From Kibdelosporangium sp. MJ126-NF4 (GTDB lineage Bacteria; Actinomycetota; Actinomycetes; Mycobacteriales; Pseudonocardiaceae), in the NCBI RefSeq assembly GCF_000826545.1, contig NZ_CDME01000016.1, positions 124,001-188,000 of the forward strand: a stretch of 64,000 nucleotides of DNA. The letters run 5' to 3'. The notes below the pieces were generated by a model. It searched no databases. It worked only from the letters and a program-made list of their open reading frames with translations, and had not been told where the DNA came from. Shown here piece after piece: positions 30,241 through 42,661 of this stretch; position 1 is the first letter of the stretch, and each line of letters starts with the position of its first letter. Position numbers and translations under genes: made by a program.

Positions 30241-30660
30241 TCAGAGGGTGGCGCGCAGCCGGTCCGCGATTGTGGCGATCCTGCCAAGCAGGCCGTTGAC
30301 GAAGCGCGGCGAGTCGTCGGTCGACAGCATCTTGGCGAGCTGGACAGCCTCGTCGATGGCCACCGCGTCCGGCACGTCCGAAGCCCACAGCAGTTCGTAC
30401 AGACCAAGCCGCAGTACGGCGAGGTCGACCGAGGGCATCCGGTCGAGCGTCCAGCCCTCCGAATGCTCGGCGAGCAGCTCGTCGATCCGCGTCAGGTTCG
30501 ACTGCACGGCCTCGACCAGAGTCACGGTGTAGTCGTTCACCGGCGGCACGTCGGGAGAGCCGACCCGGTCGGCAAGCAAGGTGACCGGGTCGACGTTCCT
30601 GAGCTGCGCTTCGAACAACAGGTCGACGGCGCGTTTGCGAGCTTTGCTCCGAGCGCCCAT
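30241..30660 (-). CDS. nusB: Transcription antitermination factor NusB
   Basis: A 139-residue all-helical protein of the rRNA antitermination complex. It has ARKRAVDLLFEAQLRNVDP at the N-terminus and DLAVLRLGLYELLWASDVPDAVAIDEAVQLAKMLSTDDSPRFVNGLLGRI at the C-terminus. The ATG at 30660 lies 1 nt beyond the efp stop, so it is translated from the pepQ-efp-nusB message. The last 18 bases match a repeat near 29515. Confidence 0.96.
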   Translation of the reverse strand: MGARSKARKRAVDLLFEAQLRNVDPVTLLADRVGSPDVPPVNDYTVTLVEAVQSNLTRIDELLAEHSEGWTLDRMPSVDLAVLRLGLYELLWASDVPDAVAIDEAVQLAKMLSTDDSPRFVNGLLGRIATIADRLRATL

Positions 30661-30661
30661 C

Positions 30662-31228
30662 TCAGCTGGAGACTCGGCCGAGGTACCGGCCGTCCCTGGT
30701 GTCGACCTTGACCTTCTCGCCGGTCGAGAGGAACAGCGGGACCTGGATCTCCGCACCGGTCTCCAGCGTGGCCGGCTTGGTGCCGCCGGTGGACCGGTCG
30801 CCCTGCAGGCCCGGGTCGGTGTGCTGGATGATCAGCTCGAGCGAGGTCGGCAGCTCGACGTAGAGCGGCACGCCCTCGTGCTGGGCCACGGTGACCTCGG
30901 TGTTCTCCAGCAGGTAGTTCGCGCCGTCGGCGACGACCTCCTTGCTCACCGGGATCTGCTCGAAGGTCTCACCGTCCATGAACACGAAGTCCGTGCCGTC
31001 GGCGTAGAGGTACGTCATCGACCGGCGGTCGACGGTCGCGGTCTCCACCTTGGTGCCCGCGTTGAACGTCTTGTCGACGACCTTGCCGGACAGCACGTGC
31101 TTGAGCGTGGTCCGGACGAACGCCGGGCCCTTGCCGGGCTTGACGTGCTGGAACGACACGACCGTCCACAGCTGGCTCTCGATGTTGAGAACCATTCCGT
31201 TCTTCAGGTCGTTGGTGGTGGTGGCCAC
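30662..31228 (-). CDS. efp: Elongation factor P
   Basis: A 188-residue, three-barrel translation factor that rescues ribosomes at proline stretches. It has [34 protein letters not shown] with the apical Lys of [17 protein letters not shown], and the C-terminal [31 protein letters not shown] signature. The GTG start is at 31228. It is downstream of pepQ by 43 bp. No modification enzymes (EpmA, EarP) are nearby. Confidence 0.97.
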   Translation of the reverse strand: MATTTNDLKNGMVLNIESQLWTVVSFQHVKPGKGPAFVRTTLKHVLSGKVVDKTFNAGTKVETATVDRRSMTYLYADGTDFVFMDGETFEQIPVSKEVVADGANYLLENTEVTVAQHEGVPLYVELPTSLELIIQHTDPGLQGDRSTGGTKPATLETGAEIQVPLFLSTGEKVKVDTRDGRYLGRVSS

Positions 31229-31271
31229 GGATTCGACTCTCCTGTTGTCAATGTCCAGTTCGTGCTGGTGT

Positions 31272-32381
31272 TCACACGAGCATGAGTTGCTTGGTGGTCA
31301 AGGTGAGGAGTTCGGGACCGGCCTCCCGCACGACAAGCGTGTCCTCGATTCGGACACCGCCCTTGCCGGCCAGGTACACGCCGGGCTCCACGGTGACCGC
31401 CATACCGGCCGAAAGTGTACCTTCACCGGTCTTCGCCAGGCTCGGGGCCTCGTGAATCTGCAGGCCAACGCCATGTCCGAGGCCGTGCAGGAAGTTCTCG
31501 CCGTGCCCGGCGCGCTCGATGACGTCACGGGAGGCGGCGTCGACGTCCTTGCAGGCCGCGCCGATCTTGAGCGCCGCCCGTCCCGCGGCCTGTGATTCCG
31601 CGACGAGCTCGTAGATCTCCTTCTGCCAGTCCGCGGGCTCGCCGAGCACGACCGTGCGGGTCATGTCCGAGTGGTAGCCGTCGACCAACGCGCCGAAGTC
31701 CATCTTCACGAAGTCGCCGTGCTGCAGGACCACGTCCGTCGGGCGGTGGTGCGGGATCGCGGAGTTCACGCCCGCGGCGACGATCGTCTCGAAGGCTGTC
31801 TTGGCGGCGCCGTTGGCCAGCATCCGGTCTTCCAGCTCCCGCGCCACCTCGCGCTCGGTGCGACCGGGCCGCAGGCCACCGTGCTCCAGCAGGTCTGCCA
31901 GCGCGCGATCCGCGGCGGCACACGCCATCCGCAACGCCTCGATCTCGGTGTCGTCCTTGATCAGCCGCAGCTTCTCGATCATGCCCGGTGCGCGGATCAG
32001 CTCGATCCCACCGGCCGCGTCGGCGAGGCCGTCCAGCTGCTCGACGGTGACGTGGTGGCTTTCGTAGCCCGTCCTGCGGTGCTTGCTCTTCTGCGCGGCC
32101 ATCTTGCCGACCAGCGAGGTGGCGCTCGGCCGCTCGATCAGCCGCTCCAGGTCGGGCACCTGCTGCTCGGCCTGAGTCAGATAACGGCCGTCGGTGCAGA
32201 AAACGGTGTTCTTCTCATCGCCGGGGCTGTCCGCGGCGCTCACCGCGAGCGCGGCGTTGGACCCGGTGAAACCGGTGAGGTATCGGATGTTCAACAGGTC
32301 GACGACGAGCAGGGCGTCCAGCCCGCGCTCTCGGAGCTGGGTACGCAGGGCTTCACGGCGGCGGGCGTAGAGCTCAGACAT
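31272..32381 (-). CDS. pepQ: M24 aminopeptidase P / Xaa-Pro dipeptidase
   Basis: A 369-residue cytoplasmic peptidase that removes residues preceding proline. The creatinase N-domain (1-125) includes [17 protein letters not shown]. The pita-bread M24 domain has metal ligands in [36 protein letters not shown] and VTVEPGVYL plus VRIEDTLVV. It starts at ATG 32381 and leads the pepQ-efp-nusB set, as in mycobacteria. Confidence 0.94.
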   Translation of the reverse strand: MSELYARRREALRTQLRERGLDALLVVDLLNIRYLTGFTGSNAALAVSAADSPGDEKNTVFCTDGRYLTQAEQQVPDLERLIERPSATSLVGKMAAQKSKHRRTGYESHHVTVEQLDGLADAAGGIELIRAPGMIEKLRLIKDDTEIEALRMACAAADRALADLLEHGGLRPGRTEREVARELEDRMLANGAAKTAFETIVAAGVNSAIPHHRPTDVVLQHGDFVKMDFGALVDGYHSDMTRTVVLGEPADWQKEIYELVAESQAAGRAALKIGAACKDVDAASRDVIERAGHGENFLHGLGHGVGLQIHEAPSLAKTGEGTLSAGMAVTVEPGVYLAGKGGVRIEDTLVVREAGPELLTLTTKQLMLV

Positions 32382-32448
32382 GGCACGAGCTTAACGGTGG
32401 CTCAAGTCCGTGAATCACCGTTCCGGCGCACACTCGTTATAGGGTCTT

Positions 32449-32868
32449 GTGGTGCGGTTTTGGCTGATCCGAGGTGGCGTGCTCGCGTTCGTGCTGGCCG
32501 GGGCGGATGTCGGGCTTGCCGCGATCGCCGTGCACGTCAGTTCGCTCGGCGTGATTCGCTCGATTGTGCTTGGTGTCGTCGCCGGAGTCGCCGCGTTGTG
32601 GGGCGCGCTCGACGGGTGGCGACGGCTCGACGACCGCGCGCGGATCTGGGTGCTGGCCTCGGTCGTGGCCGGATTCGGCAGCGGGCTGCTGCGGGTGGTC
32701 GGCAAGGGGATCTTCGTGGACGAGACCGGGCTGAGTTCGTTGGGCAGCGCGCTGACCGGGGACGCGGCGTTCGGCGCGTTGGTGATCCTCGTGCCCGCTG
32801 GTCTGGGTCTGCTGCTCGGCGGTCGGCTGGCTCAGCGTGAGAAGGCCAAGGCCGGTCCGACGGAGTAG
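32449..32868 (+). CDS. Small four-TM membrane protein (B-4DMT type)
   Basis: A 139-residue hydrophobic protein with four predicted helices (about 5-28, 33-52, 66-85 and 104-125) and a basic C-terminal tail. The pattern WLIRGGVLAFVLAGADV...GALDGWRRLDDRARIWVLAS resembles the actinobacterial B-4DMT transporter family found beside pepQ. Tandem GTG codons begin at 32449; either may be used. The last 37 bp overlap the convergent lipoprotein gene tail to tail. The substrate is unknown. Confidence 0.75.
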   Translation: MVRFWLIRGGVLAFVLAGADVGLAAIAVHVSSLGVIRSIVLGVVAGVAALWGALDGWRRLDDRARIWVLASVVAGFGSGLLRVVGKGIFVDETGLSSLGSALTGDAAFGALVILVPAGLGLLLGGRLAQREKAKAGPTE

Positions 32869-34325
32869 CCGTCCCACGCGGTCGGCGAGATGTCCGTGAT
32901 CGTCGACGAGTTCGCCCCGATCACGCCAGGGGTGACCGGGTAGACGCGGTTGCCGTCCAGCAGCAGCCCCGCTCCCCTGCCTTGCGCGCGCAGAACCGTC
33001 GCACTGGCCCTGACGTGTGCGGTCACCGGCACGCCGTCCAACGCCGCCGCTCGTTGGCCGATCACGATCGCGCCCATGGCCTCCGCCACCGAACGGCGGT
33101 CCACCCGGAAAAGCTGACCGCCCAGCACGATGTCGAGCGTGCGCTGCGGGGAGGGCACCGCGAAGCCCTGCAGCGTCACGAACGCCGACTGCCTGGTCGC
33201 GCAGCCGTCGACGCTGTGCAGGTCGAGGCCGAACCGCTTCAGGTCGGTCGGTTCGGCCTTGTCGCGTGTCGCCCGGATGACGTCGATCGGGACCCGCCCG
33301 CACGGGTCGGTCGCCGAGATCGGCGCGTGCCCGTCGGGCTGCCTGGCCAGTCCCGGCCCCTCCTCCCACGGGCCGGGGATCACCACAGGCTCGTTCGGGT
33401 GCGCGGTGAAATCCCTGTTCCAGAAGGTGATCGTGGTGCCGTCGGCGGTCTCGTGGGCGATGGCGAACGCGTCGAGCGCGTCGATCCACATCCAGTCGGC
33501 GCTGAACGCGTCCGCGACGGATCTTTCCCGGCCGTTCCCCGGCTGAAAACCGTTGGCGCCCAGCGTCTCCACACCGCTGGCGAACACCGGATCCCGGGAC
33601 CGCAGCACGAACTGGCCCGCGCCGTTGTCGTGCGCACCGCGGGCGTTCGTGTCGGTGAACATCAGGTAGAACCAGCCGTCGAGGTACAGCGCCGACGGCT
33701 GGCCCGCGCCGTACGCGTTGCGGCGGGCGACCTCGTTCGACGAACCGACAATCGGCTCGCCGCCCTTCGCACGGGCCCAGGTCAGCCCGTCGGTGCTGGT
33801 GGCCAGGCCGATCGCGTTGCCGGAGCTGTGATCGTTCGGCGCGCCCGTGTAGTAGAGGTAGAACGTCCCGTTGACTTTGATGACCGACGGGTCGCATGTG
33901 TGCCGCCCGTCAAACCCTTGTCCGGCGCCACCGAACACCGCCCGCGCGTTCGTGAACGGCCCCGCGGGCGTTGCCGACTCGGCGTACAGCACGTCGTCGC
34001 CCGGCGGTGGATTGCTGACCAGTTGGCTGCACCACCACATACGCACCCGACCACCGTCGATCATCACCGACGGCGCGTAGTTGTACTGGGCGTTCTCCCC
34101 CGCAGCCGCGACAACGCCACCGTCCAGCCGGTGGTTGTCCTGGGGCAACGCCCTGGGTTTCGGCAGCGGAGCGGCCGCAGGCGCAGGTGGGGCAGCAGGC
34201 GGGGGCGTCTGGGACGTGGAGGCGCCGCCGATGACCGCCGCCCCCACGCCGTCGGCCTGTGGTGACGCTTCCGTACACGACGACAACACCGCCGCACTCA
34301 GCAACACCAACACCACACGGCGCAC
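32832..34325 (-). CDS. Lipoprotein with GH43/beta-fructosidase-like propeller
   Basis: A 497-residue exported lipoprotein. The signal ends in lipobox AVLSSC (Cys17), followed by an Ala/Pro linker (about 30-58) and a five-bladed propeller-like domain (about 65-340) with repeats such as YAPSVMIDGGRVRMWWC, HTCDPSVIKVNGTFYLYYTG, GQPSALYLDGWFYLMFTD and WMWIDALDAFAIAHET. A beta-rich C-terminal region follows. The layout resembles glycoside hydrolase clans F/J, but I cannot place the catalytic acids with confidence. It may bind or cut glycans at the cell surface. GGAAGG precedes GTG 34325. Confidence 0.7.
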   Translation of the reverse strand: MRRVVLVLLSAAVLSSCTEASPQADGVGAAVIGGASTSQTPPPAAPPAPAAAPLPKPRALPQDNHRLDGGVVAAAGENAQYNYAPSVMIDGGRVRMWWCSQLVSNPPPGDDVLYAESATPAGPFTNARAVFGGAGQGFDGRHTCDPSVIKVNGTFYLYYTGAPNDHSSGNAIGLATSTDGLTWARAKGGEPIVGSSNEVARRNAYGAGQPSALYLDGWFYLMFTDTNARGAHDNGAGQFVLRSRDPVFASGVETLGANGFQPGNGRERSVADAFSADWMWIDALDAFAIAHETADGTTITFWNRDFTAHPNEPVVIPGPWEEGPGLARQPDGHAPISATDPCGRVPIDVIRATRDKAEPTDLKRFGLDLHSVDGCATRQSAFVTLQGFAVPSPQRTLDIVLGGQLFRVDRRSVAEAMGAIVIGQRAAALDGVPVTAHVRASATVLRAQGRGAGLLLDGNRVYPVTPGVIGANSSTITDISPTAWDGYSVGPALAFSR

Positions 34326-34416
34326 AACGAGCCTTCCGTCACCCAGTCGCGCGACAGTCTATGACGCCACTATCGGGTGCCGTGACAACTCGACGTGATC
34401 CGCATGCCGGGAAAGT

Positions 34417-35468
34417 TCACACTCTTGTGCGAGGCAACGCGACACACACCTGATGAGGCCCGCCGTAGTGCACGCCGGTGCCGACGTCGAGGAACCCGAG
34501 TCGGTCGGCGAGCTTGATGCTGGCTTGGTTGTCCTTGTGGACCAGCGCCCACACGGCAGGCAGGCGAAGGGTGTGCAGGCCATGGTCCCTGATCGCGGTC
34601 GCGGCCTCCGTCGCCAGACCGCGGCCCTGGTGCTCACGGCCGAGGAACCAGCCGATCTCGACCACCCCGCCGACGAGTTCCGACGAGGGCCGCAGGTGGC
34701 CGATCCCGACGAGGATGTCGTCCTCGACGAACGCCCAGTGCCCCATGCCCGCAGGCCCGGCGAACGCCAGCCGACGGTCGATCATCTCGTCGATCCAGGT
34801 CGGCGGCTGGTCCGCCACCTGCAGGAAACGCGCCACTTCCGGATCGCCGAAGATGTCCCGCACATCGCGTCGGTCGTCCTCGCGCAGTGGCCGGATCACC
34901 AGACGCTCACTGCGCAGAGTGGGCTGCCGGCCGTGGCTGCCGTCGGCGGTGGCCCTGGGGAATTGGGCGCTGGGGAGCAGGACGTGGATCCTGGCCGGTC
35001 CGGCTGGCTGGTAGTGGTCCGCGATGTCGAGGAACCCGAGCGACTTCGCCAGCCGGACGCTCGGTTCGTTGTGCGCGTGGATCAGTGCCCAGATCGCGGG
35101 CAGCCCCAGCACGCGAATGCCGTAGTCGAGCAGCGTCCGCAGCGCCTCGGTCGCGTATCCCTGACCGGCGTACGGGCGGGCGATGAACCACCCGACCTCG
35201 ATCACCTTGCCGGGCAGGCGATCCGACGGGGTGAACCGCCCGACGCCGATCACGAGACCGTTCAGGTCGAGCAGCCACGTGCCCATCCCGTTCGGCGATC
35301 CCCACCCCAGCCACCGCTCGAAGCTGGTGGCCGCGTTCACCGGATCGGACATGTCCCTGGTCAGATACTTGCTGCTGACCGGATCCGCGAAGATCTTGAT
35401 CACCGCGTCCCGGTCGTCGGGACGCATGGGGCGCAACGTCAACCGGGTCGTCTCGAACGTCGGCTGAC

Positions 35469-35472
<4 letters not shown>
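34417..35472 (-). CDS. Tandem-GNAT N-acetyltransferase
   Basis: A 351-residue fusion of two RimJ-type GNAT domains. The first (about 1-170) has [32 protein letters not shown] and [13 protein letters not shown]. The second (about 182-351) has [33 protein letters not shown] and [13 protein letters not shown]. Both keep the acetyl-CoA loop (Q/R-G-x-G/A), so both may be active. The halves are clearly alike, suggesting internal duplication. It is coupled to aroQ through ATGA (35469-35472). The substrate is unknown. Confidence 0.88.
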
Positions 35473-38696
<3,224 letters not shown>

Positions 38697-38785
38697 GACC
38701 GGATCCTTTCACGTCGCGGGACCTCAGCCCCACCCTGGGCCGGTTGTCCAGCTGGATATCGTGCAACCGCGGGGTTGTTTCCGAC

Positions 38786-39679
38786 TCAGACGACGATGAC
38801 GCGGCGCCCGCGCGCGTGACCGGCCTGGCTGTCGATGTGCGCCACCGCGGCATCGGCGAGCGTGTACGACTTCTCGACCGGGATGTGCAGCTTTCCCCGT
38901 GAGATGAGGCTGACGGCCTCGGCGAGCGCGTCCGGCACGCTCCCGGCCACGCCGGAGAACCGGACACCGAACTCCGGCGCACCGAGATCGGCGATGGAGA
39001 CCACCTTCCGCGGATCCCCGGTCAGCTCGACGAGCTCGCGGATCACGCCAGAGCCAGCCAGGTCGAGGGCCCCGTCGACCTGGCCGAGCCCTCGCACCCG
39101 CTCGACCCAGCCCTCGCCGTACGTCGTGCCGACGGCGCCGAGACTCCGCAGGTAGTCCTGGTTCGCGGCCCCGGCCGTGCCGATCACCGTGATGCCGCGG
39201 TCGCGGGCGATCTGCAGCACCGCCGACCCGACTCCCCCGGACGCACCGCTGACCAGCAGCGTCTGCCCAGGCCGCACACCGACCTCGCGGATGACGCGCA
39301 GCGCGGTCTCCACCACCGAGGGGTATCCGGCCGCCTCCTCGAACGTCAGCCCTTCGGGCATCCGCGCCCAGGCCGTCAGCACGGCGAACTCGGCATAGGT
39401 GCTCAGGCCTTCGCCGAACACGTGGTCGCCGACCTCGACCCCTTCGACGCCCGCACCGATCTCGTCCACCACCCCGGCGGCGTCCAGCCCGACTCCGGAC
39501 GGCAGGACGGTCGGATGGGCGCCGAGAACCTGGCCTTCCCGGATCCGCCAGTCGACGGGGTTCACGCCCGCCGCGCGCACGGCGACGCGGACCTGGCCTG
39601 GGCCCGCGTGGGGCTCTTCGGCGTCAAGAAGGTGCAGGACTTCGGGGCCGCCGAACTCGGCGAAGCTCACTCTCTTCAT
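38786..39679 (-). CDS. NADP-dependent medium-chain oxidoreductase (quinone-reductase type)
   Basis: A 297-residue zinc-free MDR protein. The GroES-like N-domain has AAGVNPVDWRIREGQVLG and PSGVGLDAAGVVDEIGAGVEGVEVGDHVFGE. The Rossmann domain has LLVSGASGGVGSAVLQIARDRGITVIGTA. It would reduce quinones or enones with NADPH, possibly in stress or natural-product metabolism. Start ATG 39679. CTAAC-based repeats upstream suggest control by a regulator that is not in the window. Confidence 0.88.
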   Translation of the reverse strand: MKRVSFAEFGGPEVLHLLDAEEPHAGPGQVRVAVRAAGVNPVDWRIREGQVLGAHPTVLPSGVGLDAAGVVDEIGAGVEGVEVGDHVFGEGLSTYAEFAVLTAWARMPEGLTFEEAAGYPSVVETALRVIREVGVRPGQTLLVSGASGGVGSAVLQIARDRGITVIGTAGAANQDYLRSLGAVGTTYGEGWVERVRGLGQVDGALDLAGSGVIRELVELTGDPRKVVSIADLGAPEFGVRFSGVAGSVPDALAEAVSLISRGKLHIPVEKSYTLADAAVAHIDSQAGHARGRRVIVV

Positions 39680-39695
39680 GCGACCGACCGTAGCA

Positions 39696-39706
39696 CTAAC
39701 GGTTAG
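39696..39706. promoter_or_regulatory. CTAAC-G-GTTAG palindrome upstream of the oxidoreductase
   Basis: An 11-bp perfect palindrome lies 17 bp before the start codon. A second CTAAC half-site, with TGTT after it, lies 12 bp farther upstream on the minus strand. It resembles a TetR/MarR operator; the binder is unknown. Confidence 0.4.
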
Positions 39707-39751
39707 GCTTTCAAAACAGTTAGCGTTTTGTATCTGGTAGTGCCAAGCCGC

Positions 39752-40360
39752 TCAGGTCGCCAGCGGGCCGGGAAGCCCGGCAGGCAGTAACGCCAACAAC
39801 CATGTAGCGGCAAGCAAGCCGGGGCCGTGCGGTACGCGATCCGGGTAGCGACCAGCCGAAACGGCGCGTAGTGCCAACGTGATCACGGCGGCCAACATCA
39901 GCCCGACGGACAGCGCGAACCAGCTCACCGCGCCCAGGATCGCCCCCAGACTCCCGGACAGCTTGACGTCGCCACCGCCCAGCGAAGAAGGCGCGACACA
40001 GCGAACAGTCATGTGCAGACACAGGAACAAGGCGGCTCCCATGAGCCCCCGTTCCCAACTGCCCACGAAAGCCAGCAGCAAACCGAAAACGGGGTAGGCC
40101 GAGAGCGTCAACGCGTCCGGAAGCCGACCGTGCACCACATCTGTGACGGTGAGCAGGACCGCGAACCACGACAGCGCCATGAGCACGAGCAACCACGTGG
40201 CCGACACATGGGCCAGACCCGCCAGCGCCCACAGGACGGCGCAAGCACCTTCACACCAGCCATGCCGCACCGTCGCGCCACGCCGCAACCGGCGCAGCAG
40301 CCAACGACCAGCGGCTCCGGCCAGGTAGCCGCCCGCCAGAAGACACACAATGAGGACCAC
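39752..40360 (-). CDS. Prepilin peptidase (A24 family)
   Basis: A 202-residue membrane aspartyl protease with about six TM helices. The two catalytic aspartates are in TDVVHGRLPDALT and LGGGDVKLSG. It lacks the N-terminal methylase domain, as usual in actinobacteria. It would process type IV pilin-like or Flp/Tad prepilins; none is nearby. The start is GTG 40360. The position between aroC and aroE is conserved in related genomes (Rv2551c-like). Confidence 0.88.
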   Translation of the reverse strand: MVLIVCLLAGGYLAGAAGRWLLRRLRRGATVRHGWCEGACAVLWALAGLAHVSATWLLVLMALSWFAVLLTVTDVVHGRLPDALTLSAYPVFGLLLAFVGSWERGLMGAALFLCLHMTVRCVAPSSLGGGDVKLSGSLGAILGAVSWFALSVGLMLAAVITLALRAVSAGRYPDRVPHGPGLLAATWLLALLPAGLPGPLAT

Positions 40361-40461
40361 GGGCCTACCCTGGCCGCGGCAAGGCAGCGACGGCCAGCAG
40401 AAGTCGCAACGAGTCCGTACGAATGGTCCACCGGTACGGTCTCAGCCTGGTTTCGCCCAGG

Positions 40462-40938
40462 TCAGCGGCTATCTCCAGCGGATGGGGAGTGCCACAGGAA
40501 CAGCGGGTCGCCAGCTGCCACAGGCCCATCCGGCGCCAACTCGGTCAGCAGGCTGCCCTGCGTGTCGAGCGCGATCACCGGACACATCGCCGAATACCCG
40601 GCGGCCGTGACCACACCGGGATCCCATCCGATGATCAACTGTCCCGATCGCACCGATTCACCTTTTACGACATGTGGTGTGAAAAATTCCCCCTTCATCT
40701 TTACTGTGTCAATTCCCAAATGAACCAGTACCGCCTGCCCGCTCTTGCCCGCCACAACGAACGCGTGCGAGTGCAGCGTGACCACCACTCCGTCGATGGG
40801 TGCCACAACATCACGGGATTCCGGCGCGGGTTCCACAGCCACACCGGGCCCGACCATCGCCTGGGCGAACACCGGATCAGGCACGGCGGAAAGGGCAACG
40901 ACCGAACCGGCGACCGGGCTGAGAACCCGGACTGTCAC
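40462..40938 (-). CDS. crr: PTS EIIA component (glucose/GlcNAc family)
   Basis: A 158-residue soluble EIIA-Glc-type phosphocarrier. It has SPVAGSVVAL, the first site His in LHSHAFVV (His58) and the phosphorylated His in AVLVHLGIDTVKMKG (His73), then ALDTQGSLLTELAP. It passes phosphate from HPr to EIIB. GTG 40938 overlaps the EIIB stop (GTGA), so the two are coupled. In Streptomyces the same EIIA-Crr serves GlcNAc uptake. Confidence 0.92.
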   Translation of the reverse strand: MTVRVLSPVAGSVVALSAVPDPVFAQAMVGPGVAVEPAPESRDVVAPIDGVVVTLHSHAFVVAGKSGQAVLVHLGIDTVKMKGEFFTPHVVKGESVRSGQLIIGWDPGVVTAAGYSAMCPVIALDTQGSLLTELAPDGPVAAGDPLFLWHSPSAGDSR

Positions 40939-41171
40939 AGAAGATCCTCGATATCACTGGCGATCGTGTCCGCCTCCGGCCCGACCACGATCTGCACAGC
41001 TCCGCCCATCCTGACCACGCCGTGCACGCCCAACGCGCGCAGCGCCCGTTCGTCCACCAGGGATTGGTCCTCCAGTTCACAGCGCAGGCGCGTGATACAC
41101 GGTTCGAGCTCGATCACATTGTCCGCGCCGCCGATGGCGGCAAGAATCTTCGCCGCCCGCTCGTCCGCCAT
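40935..41171 (-). CDS. PTS EIIB component (GlcNAc/glucose type)
   Basis: A 78-residue EIIB domain with the phosphorylated Cys in ELEPCITRLRCEL (about Cys25), then LGVHGVVRMGGAVQIVVGPEAD. It is a stand-alone equivalent of Streptomyces NagF. The start is ATG 41171. It lies divergent from the EIIC gene across a 194-bp control region carrying a DasR operator. Confidence 0.93.
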   Translation of the reverse strand: MADERAAKILAAIGGADNVIELEPCITRLRCELEDQSLVDERALRALGVHGVVRMGGAVQIVVGPEADTIASDIEDLL

Positions 41172-41261
41172 CTGTTCGTCCCTCTCAGTTGTGCAGCCTG
41201 CGCAATTTGTACGCGTGATATACCGACCGAGTCACGCATCGACACAAAGCTGTAACGGACG

Positions 41262-41291
41262 TTGACACTTACCAGTCGTCAGGCGCATAGT
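41262..41291 (+). promoter_or_regulatory. Promoter of the PTS EIIC-HPr genes
   Basis: TTGACA (41262-41267), an 18-bp spacer and CATAGT (41286-41291) match a principal-sigma promoter. The predicted start of transcription, near 41298, lies just before the DasR operator, so bound repressor would block initiation or escape. Confidence 0.6.
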
Positions 41292-41301
41292 CCCGCACCT
41301 A

Positions 41302-41317
41302 CCTGGTCTAGACCAGG
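41302..41317. promoter_or_regulatory. DasR-responsive element (dre) in the PTS control region
   Basis: CCTGGTCTAGACCAGG is a perfect 16-bp palindrome with the full DasR core TGGTCTAGACCA. It lies 48 bp before the EIIC start and 131 bp from the EIIB start, so it could control both directions. Confidence 0.85.
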
Positions 41318-41365
41318 ACAATAGCAACGCGTCAGGACACCCGGCCCCGACACGGGAGATTTCCA

Positions 41366-42661
41366 GTGAGCGCACCACAGATCCAACAGTCCGGCCGCGG
41401 ACTGGCCGGTTTACAACGCTTCGCGCGAAGCCTCATGCTGCCGATCGCCGCCCTGCCCGCGGCGGCCCTGCTGTCCCGCCTCGGCTACGTCGACAGCAGC
41501 GGCAAGGGACAGGGCGAGCTGATCGCCGCCATCCCCGGCACGTTCTTCGACGAGGCCGCGCGGGTGATCGGCGCTGGCGGTGACGCGCTGTTCCAGTTCC
41601 TGCCGTTGCTTTTCGCCATCGGTATCGCCATCGGCTACGCGCGCCGCGCGGACGGCTCGGCCGCGCTCGCCGCGGCCGTCGGCTACCTGGTGTTCCACAA
41701 CGTGCTGATCGCGATCGTCGACCAGTCGCTGACCAAGGACCGCACCTTCATGAACGGTCCGTACGGTGTGCTCGGCGGGATCGTCGCCGGATTGGTCACC
41801 GCCGGTCTGTGGTCCAAGTTCCATCGCATCAAACTGCCGCCCTATCTGGCGTTCTTCGGCGGCAGGCGGTTCGTGCCGATCATCACCGCCGTGACGATGC
41901 TGCTCGTCGGCGTGTTCCTCGGCCTGATCTACAGTTGGTTCAACAGTGGACTCACCGCGGTCGGTGAGGCGGTTTCCGGGCAGACTGTCGTCGGGGCAGG
42001 AATCTACGGGGCCCTCAACCGCTTCCTCATCCCGTTCGGCCTGCACCACATCATCAACTCGTTCGTGTGGTTCGTGTTCGGCGAGGCCAACGGCGTCACC
42101 GGTGACCTCAACCGGTTCTTCGCCGGGGACCCGAACGCGGGCGCGTTCATGTCCGGGTTCTTCCCCATCTTCATGTTCGCGCTGCCCGCCGCGGCACTGG
42201 CGATCTACCACACCGCCCGGCCGGAGAACCGCAGGATGGTCGGTGGGCTGATGCTGGCCGCCGCGCTCGCCTCGTTCCTGACCGGCGTGACCGAGCCGTT
42301 GGAGTTCGCGTTCATCTTCGTGGCGTGGCCGTTGCTGATCGTCCACGCCGTACTCACCGGGGTCTCCCTCGCGGTGACCAACGCGCTGGGCGTGCACGAC
42401 GGGTTCGGTTTCTCCGCCGGGGCGATCGACTACACGTTGAACTGGAACCTCGCCACGAAACCATGGCTGATCATTCCGATCGGCCTGGTGTTCGCGGTGA
42501 TCTACTACGTGGTGTTCCGTTTCGTCATCACCAAGTGGAACCTGCGAACGCCGGGTCGGGAGGCCGAACCGCTCGACGTCGAGACGACGATGGACGCGCC
42601 GACCGAACGAGTCCGGATCCCGACGCACAACCCGCCGCCGTCGCCGGGTCGACGTGCTTGA
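41366..42661 (+). CDS. nagE: PTS EIIC permease, N-acetylglucosamine type
   Basis: A 431-residue membrane permease with about ten TM helices and no fused EIIA/EIIB. Segments such as RFARSLMLPIAALPAAALLSRLG, NGPYGVLGGIVAGL, LIPFGLHHIINSFVWFVFG (sugar-site His) and FLTGVTEPLEFAFIFVAW are typical of the glucose/GlcNAc EIIC family, closest in layout to Streptomyces NagE2. The start is ATG-like GTG 41366 after GAGATTTCC. It overlaps the HPr gene by 8 bp. With the dre site this indicates chitin-derived GlcNAc as substrate. Confidence 0.92.
   Translation: MSAPQIQQSGRGLAGLQRFARSLMLPIAALPAAALLSRLGYVDSSGKGQGELIAAIPGTFFDEAARVIGAGGDALFQFLPLLFAIGIAIGYARRADGSAALAAAVGYLVFHNVLIAIVDQSLTKDRTFMNGPYGVLGGIVAGLVTAGLWSKFHRIKLPPYLAFFGGRRFVPIITAVTMLLVGVFLGLIYSWFNSGLTAVGEAVSGQTVVGAGIYGALNRFLIPFGLHHIINSFVWFVFGEANGVTGDLNRFFAGDPNAGAFMSGFFPIFMFALPAAALAIYHTARPENRRMVGGLMLAAALASFLTGVTEPLEFAFIFVAWPLLIVHAVLTGVSLAVTNALGVHDGFGFSAGAIDYTLNWNLATKPWLIIPIGLVFAVIYYVVFRFVITKWNLRTPGREAEPLDVETTMDAPTERVRIPTHNPPPSPGRRA

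Noticed and set aside
29515..30264. Integration site (attL/attR) flanking the gap, from the 19-bp direct repeat
   Set aside because: No integrase or cargo gene lies between the copies, and the first copy forms one arm of the stem after bldD, which is a simpler explanation.
29559..30407. Long minus-strand frame through the bldD-nusB gap
   Set aside because: It follows the long inverted repeat, overlaps nusB in another frame and encodes low-complexity Arg/Pro/Gly sequence without a start signal.
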